Positions 59,242-64,000 of a stretch of DNA of 64,000 bases are shown here, piece by piece. How positions within the stretch are numbered: position 1 is the first letter of the stretch; each line of letters begins with the position of its first letter. Both the position numbers and the translations under genes were made by a program. Source of the DNA: an uncultured Candidatus Actinomarina sp. (lineage in GTDB: Bacteria > Actinomycetota > Acidimicrobiia > Actinomarinales > Actinomarinaceae); the NCBI GenBank assembly GCA_902610815.1, contig CACLXG010000001.1, forward strand, positions 140,775 through 204,774. Reading direction: 5' to 3'. The notes under the pieces were generated by a model, which was not told the origin of the DNA, searched no databases, and worked only from the letters and a program-made list of their open reading frames with translations.

Positions 59242-60483
59242 ATGGAACATATAGTTATTATTGGCGGCGGTTTTGGTGGGCTAAGTTTTTTAAAAAAAGC
59301 GCGCAAAAGTAATAACAAATTTACTTTAATTGATAAAAAAAATCATCATCTATTTCAACCTCTTTTATACCAAGTTGCTACTGCGGTTTTATCCCCAGCT
59401 GATATAACAGTGCCAATAAGAAATTTATTTAAAGATGATAAAAACGTAACGATAAAGTTAGGCGAAGTAGTAGATATAAGAAAAGACAGTAAAAAAGTGA
59501 TCTTACAAAATGGTGAAGAAATAGATTATGACAAATTATTAATTAGTACTGGAGCAACTTATTCATATTTTGGTAATGATGAATGGGGAGAATACTCAAA
59601 TGGCCTTAAGAACATTAATGACGCATTAGATATTAGAGACAAAATTCTTAAAGCCTTCGAAAAAGCTGAAAATGAAATTGATAAAGTTGTAAGACAAAGA
59701 TACTTAAATTTTGTAGTCATTGGTGGTGGACCAACAGGTGTTGAGCTAGCTGGGTCAATAGCTGAAATTGCATTTAAAAATATTAATAAAGAATTTAGAA
59801 ACTTTAATAGTAATGATTCTAAAGTTTATTTAATTGAAGCGGGAAGTAGAATTCTTCCTGCATTTAGCCCAAAACTGTCTTTTAAAGCTCGTGTTTACTT
59901 AGAAAAACTTGGTGTGACTGTTAGAACTGGTGAAAAAGTTGAAAATATTGAAGAGATGATAGTTTTCACAGATAAAGGGAAAATAATAACAGATAATATT
60001 ATTTGGGCAGCTGGTAATAAAGCAAGTTCTCTAATAGAAAAAATAGATACTGATACAGATTCTGAAGGAAGGGCGTTTGTCAATCAAGACTGTTCAATTA
60101 AAGATGATGACAATATTTTTGTTATTGGCGATGCAGCTAACTTTAAAAATTCGAAAGGTGATCCACTACCAGGTATTGCTCCTGTAGCTATACAACAGGG
60201 GAGATATGTTGGATCAAATATCATAAAAGATGTTCCTCAAAATAAAAGAAAACCTTTTAAATACATGGACAAAGGGATAATGGCAACTATTGGTGGTTTT
60301 AAGGCGATAGGTGTAGTTGGAAAATATGAGATATCTGGTTTTATAGCATGGTTATTTTGGAGTCTTATTCATTTAGTTTATCTTATTGGGTATAAATCTA
60401 AATTTGTTGTTGCAATAGAGTGGATATTTGCTTTTTTCTTTAACAAGCGAGGAACCAGATTGATATATAGGGATAACTCGTAA
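59242..60483 (+). CDS. Type II NADH dehydrogenase-like FAD oxidoreductase
   Basis: NDH-2 passes electrons from NADH to quinone without pumping. The 413 aa have the FAD motif I-V-I-I-G-G-G-F-G-G-L near residue 4, the NAD motif F-V-V-I-G-G-G-P-T-G-V-E-L-A-G near residue 155, the F-Q-P-L-L-Y-Q-V-A-T segment near residue 40, and V-I-G-D-A-A near residue 294, typical of NDH-2. The C-terminal hydrophobic part (W-L-F-W-S-L-I-H-L-V-Y-L-I-G) would bind the membrane. It is 4 nt after the TS-like gene, probably in the same transcript. Confidence 0.9.
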   Translation: MEHIVIIGGGFGGLSFLKKARKSNNKFTLIDKKNHHLFQPLLYQVATAVLSPADITVPIRNLFKDDKNVTIKLGEVVDIRKDSKKVILQNGEEIDYDKLLISTGATYSYFGNDEWGEYSNGLKNINDALDIRDKILKAFEKAENEIDKVVRQRYLNFVVIGGGPTGVELAGSIAEIAFKNINKEFRNFNSNDSKVYLIEAGSRILPAFSPKLSFKARVYLEKLGVTVRTGEKVENIEEMIVFTDKGKIITDNIIWAAGNKASSLIEKIDTDTDSEGRAFVNQDCSIKDDDNIFVIGDAANFKNSKGDPLPGIAPVAIQQGRYVGSNIIKDVPQNKRKPFKYMDKGIMATIGGFKAIGVVGKYEISGFIAWLFWSLIHLVYLIGYKSKFVVAIEWIFAFFFNKRGTRLIYRDNS

Positions 60484-60491
60484 TCAATTAG

Positions 60492-60692
60492 TTAACAATT
60501 AAAATCTAGAAAAAAGCAACTATATCTCCAAAAAAAAATTGTAAAGAATAGAAATGCTATGCCAAAAATAACTTTGTAATTTTCAATTATAAAGTTATCA
60601 AAGTTACTTCTATTTTCCTTGTTTTCTAACTTTGAAATAATATTTGTAAAATTGATTATTAATAATGCCGCGATGATAAGTATATAAATCAT
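60492..60692 (-). CDS. Small membrane protein
   Basis: The 66-aa sequence has two hydrophobic helices (I-Y-I-L-I-I-A-A-L-L-I-I-N-F and V-I-F-G-I-A-F-L-F-F-T-I-F-F-W) joined by a charged loop, and two Cys near the C-terminus. No family is recognised. It lies 8 nt downstream of the DoxX-like gene, which supports co-transcription. Confidence 0.45.
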   Translation of the reverse strand: MIYILIIAALLIINFTNIISKLENKENRSNFDNFIIENYKVIFGIAFLFFTIFFWRYSCFFLDFNC

Positions 60693-60700
60693 CGTTGAAA

Positions 60701-61144
60701 TTAACTTTCATCTCTTACACTCGAACCAACTACAAGTGCTGCAGAAATAATAATTAAATTTTTAACAATATATTGACCCTCTAACGTCAATCCAAATGGG
60801 AAGGTTGTAAAACACACATCAGGAAAAAGTATTAAAGGTAAAAATGTTCCTGGCATTTGTATGAATAGGAGAACTATTGAAATTCTTATTAATGGTTTTA
60901 TACACATAGTTAATCCAATTAATACTTCCCACCAACCTAATATAGGAACAAAATCAGATGGATTATCAAACCAATAAACAGTATTTTCAACAAGCTCTTG
61001 TGCTGGGCTAAGTCCAAAAGGTTTAAGAATTCCAAACCATATATAAATTATTCCTAATGAATATCTCAATAAAGTTATACCCCAGCGAGACATAAAATTT
61101 GTTATAAATATATCTAAATCATTAAGTGAATGAATGTTCTTCAT
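60701..61144 (-). CDS. DoxX-like membrane protein
   Basis: The 147-aa protein has four hydrophobic helices and DoxX-family features: R-Y-S-L-G-I-I-Y-I-W-F-G-I-L-K-P-F near residue 27, G-W-W-E-V-L-I-G-L near residue 70, and a last segment with N-L-I-I-I-S-A-A-L-V-V-G. Family members appear in redox and thiosulfate contexts, but this one cannot be assigned a substrate. It pairs with the small gene at 60492. Confidence 0.7.
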   Translation of the reverse strand: MKNIHSLNDLDIFITNFMSRWGITLLRYSLGIIYIWFGILKPFGLSPAQELVENTVYWFDNPSDFVPILGWWEVLIGLTMCIKPLIRISIVLLFIQMPGTFLPLILFPDVCFTTFPFGLTLEGQYIVKNLIIISAALVVGSSVRDES

Positions 61145-61245
61145 ATAACAACCTTATTGCTTATTCTTATTTATAAAAAATCAGTAAATTTAAATATTTA
61201 CAAATTAAAATATAATAGTTTTGAAATAAATACTTATCTAAGTAA

Positions 61246-62148
61246 TCATTGAACTGCTAAAGGGTCACCATATTCCCAAGTTACACTACCGCCACGATCT
61301 AATTTTTTAATTAAATTCATATCACTTTCACTGATGGTGAAATTAAGATCAAAGTTATTTTTCATACGTTCTATTTGTATACTTTTTGGTAATATTGCAT
61401 AGCCAAGTTGAAGAGCCCATTTAAGAAGGATTTGCGCCTCTGTAACCTCATATTGAGTAGCTAATTTTTTAAAAGGAGAATCTGAATCTTCACTGTCTTT
61501 GTACATTTCATCAGTTTTTAAACTATTTTCTCCATCCTTATGTCTCCAAGTTGAAAGTGGGACAAGGCTACTATACGCAATAATATCAATACCTTTCTCT
61601 TTAAGATATAAAACTAGTTCCGGTTTTTGTGACCAAGGGTGTATTTCTATCTGATTTGCTGAAGGTAGTGGCAGACCATTCTTTACAAGCTCTTCGAGAT
61701 GGTTTATACCCCAGTTGGAAACGCCAATATTCTTTGCCTTTCCGATTTCTTGTAATGTTAATAATGTTTCCCACTGTTCAATTCTTTTCCCTTTGGCATG
61801 CGGAGAGTGGATTAAGTATAAGTCAACGTAATCTAAATCAAGATTTCTAAGACTTTTCTCAAGAGATTTGATAGTTCCTTCTTTATTTTTAACTCTATCT
61901 ACTTTGACCATACCACCAGGCCATAATTTTGTAGAAATAGCTATATCATTACGATTAAGATCTGTATCAGAAAATATTTTTTTCAGAGCTTTTCCAACGC
62001 CTTCTTCATTTCTATAAACAGCTGCTGTATCAATGTGTCTATATCCATACTTAATAGCTGCATAAGATAAATCTTCAGCTTCTTTGGAACTCATATTGTA
62101 AGTGCCTAAACCAATTCGCGGAACAATGTTATTTGTATTATTTTCCAT
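61246..62148 (-). CDS. Aldo/keto reductase
   Basis: The 300-aa protein has the AKR barrel with R-H-I-D-T-A-A-V-Y-R-N-E near residue 36 (catalytic Asp and Tyr), K-L-W-P (Lys) near residue 78, and L-Y-L-I-H-S-P near residue 110 (His). The C-terminal A-I-L-P-K-S-I-Q-I-E-R-M-K-N-N segment binds NADPH. Relatives reduce aldehydes and 2,5-diketo-D-gluconate; the substrate here is open. It starts 2 nt after the stop of the 26-aa peptide. Confidence 0.9.
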   Translation of the reverse strand: MENNTNNIVPRIGLGTYNMSSKEAEDLSYAAIKYGYRHIDTAAVYRNEEGVGKALKKIFSDTDLNRNDIAISTKLWPGGMVKVDRVKNKEGTIKSLEKSLRNLDLDYVDLYLIHSPHAKGKRIEQWETLLTLQEIGKAKNIGVSNWGINHLEELVKNGLPLPSANQIEIHPWSQKPELVLYLKEKGIDIIAYSSLVPLSTWRHKDGENSLKTDEMYKDSEDSDSPFKKLATQYEVTEAQILLKWALQLGYAILPKSIQIERMKNNFDLNFTISESDMNLIKKLDRGGSVTWEYGDPLAVQ

Positions 62149-62150
62149 AG

Positions 62151-62231
62151 TTAATATAACAAATATAACAGGCCAAAAAATAATGGGATTAGAAGGGCAA
62201 AACTTAGTAATAGTATTTTCTTTGGTTCCAT
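62151..62231 (-). CDS. 26-aa membrane peptide upstream of the aldo/keto reductase
   Basis: On the minus strand ATG 62231 opens M-E-P-K-K-I-L-L-L-S-F-A-L-L-I-P-L-F-F-G, ending L-L-Y-L-L-Y before TAA. It is a single hydrophobic helix with positive-inside charge. TAAAAT ends 7 nt before the ATG, the window's leaderless promoter layout, and the stop lies 2 nt before the reductase ATG. A translated leader or small membrane protein is likely, but the size makes it uncertain. Confidence 0.45.
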   Translation of the reverse strand: MEPKKILLLSFALLIPLFFGLLYLLY

Positions 62232-62237
62232 AATATT

Positions 62238-62243
62238 ATTTTA
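62238..62243 (-). promoter_or_regulatory. Putative leaderless -10 of the 26-aa peptide and aldo/keto reductase
   Basis: On the minus strand TAAAAT (62243-62238), directly preceded by TG, is followed by six bases and the ATG at 62231. Confidence 0.35.
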
Positions 62244-62401
62244 CAATTGGTTTTGAACAAAATTTCTTATTGATAGATAAATTATTATTATCCAAAATAT
62301 TTTTTTAGTCTATTAGAAACCAAAAATTTATCACATTTGTAATAGAGCATAAAAATAAAATTAGTTTATGCATTAGTGCACTTTTAAAATAATTTAGATA
62401 C

Positions 62402-62434
62402 AAAAAAGAGTCCAGTTTCCTGAACTCTTTTTTT
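62402..62434. terminator. Bidirectional intrinsic terminator
   Basis: AAAAAAGAGTCCAG (62402-62415) pairs with CTGAACTCTTTTTT over 13 of 14 positions, with a short loop and T-runs on both strands. On the minus strand it follows the YczE/YitT-like gene (stop at 62500) and should end that transcript. A second small stem, AGGTAA/TTACCT, lies at 62436-62455. The stretch 62232-62500 has no gene apart from these. Confidence 0.7.
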
Positions 62435-62499
62435 GAGGTAACAGGCTTATTACCTAATTACACAATAAACAGCTGTAATAAATAATGCTAGAAAAATGA

Positions 62500-63096
62500 T
62501 TATTTTCTTAAATCAAAATATGGCATAAATACTTGAAGAACTCTCCCTATCGACAAGACAATTATAATTGATGCAATTCCAATTTTTCCTCCTAAAAGAA
62601 AACCAATAGAAAATGCAACTAATTCTAACAGTGTTCTTGCGTTTCCAATTTTTAGACCAAGTTTTTCTAGACCTACCATAATCCCATCTCTAGGCCCCGC
62701 ACCAAGATCTCCACCAACATAAATTGCTGTGCCAAGTCCTATTAGGGTAATTCCAGTAACTAAATACAATACTTGAATTATGAGTGTCTCAGTTTGTGGA
62801 ATTATATTAATGATAAAATCTGCTGTTAAGCCAATCCAAAATGCATCAAAGATAGTTGCTATTCCAGGTTTTTGCTTTAATGGTATCCAAAGCAGCAGTG
62901 AAATAAGTGAAGTTAATATCCCTGCTTGGCCATATGTAATATTTATTGTTTTCGATATGCCATCGTGTAATACACCCCAAGGACCTAATCCAAGATTTGC
63001 CATATAATTAAAAGCAACCCCAATGCCAATCATTGTTATTCCAATCACAGCTTGTATATATTTACGTGCTAATAAGGGCATATAATAATGTAACAT
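62500..63096 (-). CDS. YczE/YyaS/YitT-family membrane protein
   Basis: The 198 aa form about five helices with a repeated motif, N-L-G-L-G-P-W-G-V-L-H-D-G-I near residue 33 and D-L-G-A-G-P-R-D-G-I-M-V near residue 130, typical of the YczE/YitT group of membrane proteins. The biochemical role is not established. It is followed by the bidirectional terminator. Confidence 0.78.
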   Translation of the reverse strand: MLHYYMPLLARKYIQAVIGITMIGIGVAFNYMANLGLGPWGVLHDGISKTINITYGQAGILTSLISLLLWIPLKQKPGIATIFDAFWIGLTADFIINIIPQTETLIIQVLYLVTGITLIGLGTAIYVGGDLGAGPRDGIMVGLEKLGLKIGNARTLLELVAFSIGFLLGGKIGIASIIIVLSIGRVLQVFMPYFDLRK

Positions 63097-63131
63097 TTTG
63101 TTCTAATTAGATTATTATTCAGATATAAATT

Positions 63132-63245
63132 ATGGCAGATAAAGAAATAGCAGAAGCTCGTCGGCAGGCTCGAAAGAAAAAACATATGTTGAAACGGAGG
63201 GGGAGACTCGATTGGAGAACAAACAGAACAGGTAAAAGAAAATAG
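63132..63245 (+). CDS. Very basic 37-aa protein
   Basis: ATG 63132 opens M-A-D-K-E-I-A-E-A-R-R-Q-A-R-K-K-K-H and continues with M-L-K-R-R-G-R-L-D-W-R-T-N-R-T-G-K-R-K to TAG 63245. Nearly half the residues are Lys or Arg, and it uses G/C-rich Arg codons (CGT, CGG, CGA) unlike the rest of the window. This suggests an RNA- or ribosome-associated peptide. It is not the small ribosomal protein bS22 or bL37 that I know. It fills the gap up to the convergent MGMT gene. Confidence 0.45.
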   Translation: MADKEIAEARRQARKKKHMLKRRGRLDWRTNRTGKRK

Positions 63246-63539
63246 TTATTCTTGTTCTTGTTTAAGAAGCATCTTTTTAGTCTTTATTCCGCCCTCGCCA
63301 CTGTATCCGCCTAGTTTTCCATCAGTGCGTATAACTCTATGACATGGAATTGTTAAAGGGTAAGGATTTTTACCACAGGCATTAGCTACTGCTCTCGAAC
63401 TATTAGGTTTTCCTATTGCGTTCGCAAGGTCTTTGTATGTACAAGTTTCACCATATGGAATTTTTGCAATTTCTTTCCATACTAATACTTGAAAATCAGT
63501 GCCTTGAATATCCCTAAATATATTATTCTTCAATTTCAT
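63246..63539 (-). CDS. Short methylated-DNA-protein-cysteine methyltransferase family protein
   Basis: The 97-aa protein is only the C-terminal DNA-binding and active-site domain of the O6-alkylguanine transferase family: F-Q-V-L-V-W-K-E-I-A-K-I-P-Y-G-E-T near residue 16, S-S-R-A-V-A-N-A-C-G near residue 47, and the active-site P-C-H-R-V near residue 65 with Cys intact. Alkyltransferase-like (ATL) proteins have this length but lack the Cys. It may repair alkylguanine without the usual N-terminal domain. It overlaps the upstream hydrolase gene by 17 nt. Confidence 0.88.
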   Translation of the reverse strand: MKLKNNIFRDIQGTDFQVLVWKEIAKIPYGETCTYKDLANAIGKPNSSRAVANACGKNPYPLTIPCHRVIRTDGKLGGYSGEGGIKTKKMLLKQEQE

Positions 63540-64000
63540 AAACTATATTGTCAGTTGTAATGCTTTTTGACGTTAAACTTTCTAAATTAAATCTATTATT
63601 TGATTTTAATGAATCTTCGTAATCAATTCTTCCTTTAAGAAAAGTGTATTTAGCTAGGGGGCTTATTGCACCAAATGCAATAAAATCATAATGAGCTGAT
63701 TGTGTCATATAATATCCTTTAGCTAAGTTTTTATTTGTAACATAAGTTCTATAGACTTCAATTTCACTTAGAGCATTAATATCTTCAAATCCGTTATACC
63801 AATCTTCACTGTAAATAAAGTATGAATCAGTTACTAAATCTATTGTTCCAATTTCCTCTAATAACGGAACAAAAAATGGGTCTTGAAGTATTAAAGAATT
63901 ACAATTATTTCTTAAGCAATACAGATGCGCTGAACCACCACCAGTAGAATGTCCAATAAGGTTGATATCTGAAAAATCAGCATAGTAATTTTTATTCTCT
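63523..64000 (-). CDS. Alpha/beta hydrolase, 5' part outside the window
   Basis: The frame is open from the window end (first full codon 63999-63997) and encodes about 158 residues, so the N-terminal part lies beyond 64000. Visible is the nucleophile elbow G-H-S-T-G-G-G (Ser) and I-L-Q-D-P-F-F-V-P downstream; the late S-A-H-Y-D-F carries a plausible catalytic His. The pattern resembles PAF-acetylhydrolase or chlorophyllase-like hydrolases. An ATG at 63708 lies inside the domain and is not the start. It overlaps the MGMT-family gene by 17 nt. Confidence 0.75.
   Translation of the reverse strand, partial: ENKNYYADFSDINLIGHSTGGGSAHLYCLRNNCNSLILQDPFFVPLLEEIGTIDLVTDSYFIYSEDWYNGFEDINALSEIEVYRTYVTNKNLAKGYYMTQSAHYDFIAFGAISPLAKYTFLKGRIDYEDSLKSNNRFNLESLTSKSITTDNIVYEIEE

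Noticed and set aside
62232-62500. Small RNA gene in the AT-rich gap
   Set aside because: Only a terminator and a small stem are visible; no promoter plus conserved structure could be made out.

Overview
The window is a 64 kb piece of a compact, AT-rich bacterial chromosome (about one third G+C by eye) with short or overlapping intergenic spaces. Several features point to an actinobacterium: the rpsB-tsf-pyrH-frr-cdsA-rseP-ispG-proS-rimP-nusA-infB block, the recA-miaB-miaA-dapF-lexA-nrdR block, a GAAC-N4-GTTC type SOS box in front of recA and lexA, a LysM protein divergent from lexA, F420-type (luciferase-like and Ddn-like) oxidoreductases, and a Gly-Cys-Val tRNA set. With the low G+C and streamlined layout, the best guess is a marine Candidatus Actinomarina-like lineage (Acidimicrobiia). 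That placement is inference.

Layout. 1-16.6 kb: translation, envelope and isoprenoid core genes on the plus strand, from truncated rpsB through pnp, with a hairpin-plus-T-run attenuator candidate before rimP and a long RNase III-type hairpin between rpsO and pnp. 16.6-22.2 kb: small metabolic genes (DUF2179 membrane protein, PlsC, 5-formyl-THF cyclo-ligase, F420-type oxidoreductase plus flavin reductase-like protein, peroxiredoxin-like protein, methyltransferase, haloalkane dehalogenase-like hydrolase). 22.2-28.2 kb: an accessory stretch with divergent umuD/umuC around an unusual palindrome, a protein resembling the helical domain of 5-hmU DNA kinases/pyrophosphorylases of thymine hypermodification, a membrane-anchored HExxH protein, and a 751-aa surface protein that starts with an IF2_N domain and carries Thr-rich linkers and a duplicated 46-aa cassette. 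28.2-36.4 kb: transporters (MFS, SbtA-like), SDR, BtpA-like, a TIGR03084-like protein, a Ddn-like reductase, and a two-gene AAA/VWA module with altered Walker motifs and an HExxH segment. 36.4-44.5 kb: dapB-dapA, ftsK, a PhnCDE-type ABC transporter and a TlpA-like lipoprotein whose first catalytic Cys codon is UGA (candidate selenoprotein). 44.6-54.6 kb: cinA, recA, miaB, miaA, dapF, lexA, LysM-nrdR, dut, three tRNAs, peptidase E, SRAP. 54.6-64 kb: hypotheticals, DUF1295, a PanB-like protein, a lipoprotein, a thymidylate synthase-like protein, NDH-2, DoxX, an aldo/keto reductase, a YczE/YitT membrane protein, an MGMT-family protein and a truncated alpha/beta hydrolase.

A recurring layout runs through the window: a -10-like hexamer (often extended, TGnTAnnnT) ends exactly 7 nt before the start codon at many operon heads, with no Shine-Dalgarno. 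This predicts leaderless mRNAs, and I used it to choose several starts, including a proposed AUA start for dut and support for a 26-aa membrane peptide. The observations most worth checking are the UGA-containing TlpA-like gene, the thymine-hypermodification-like gene beside umuDC, the AAA/VWA module, the IF2_N surface protein and the leaderless promoter pattern.
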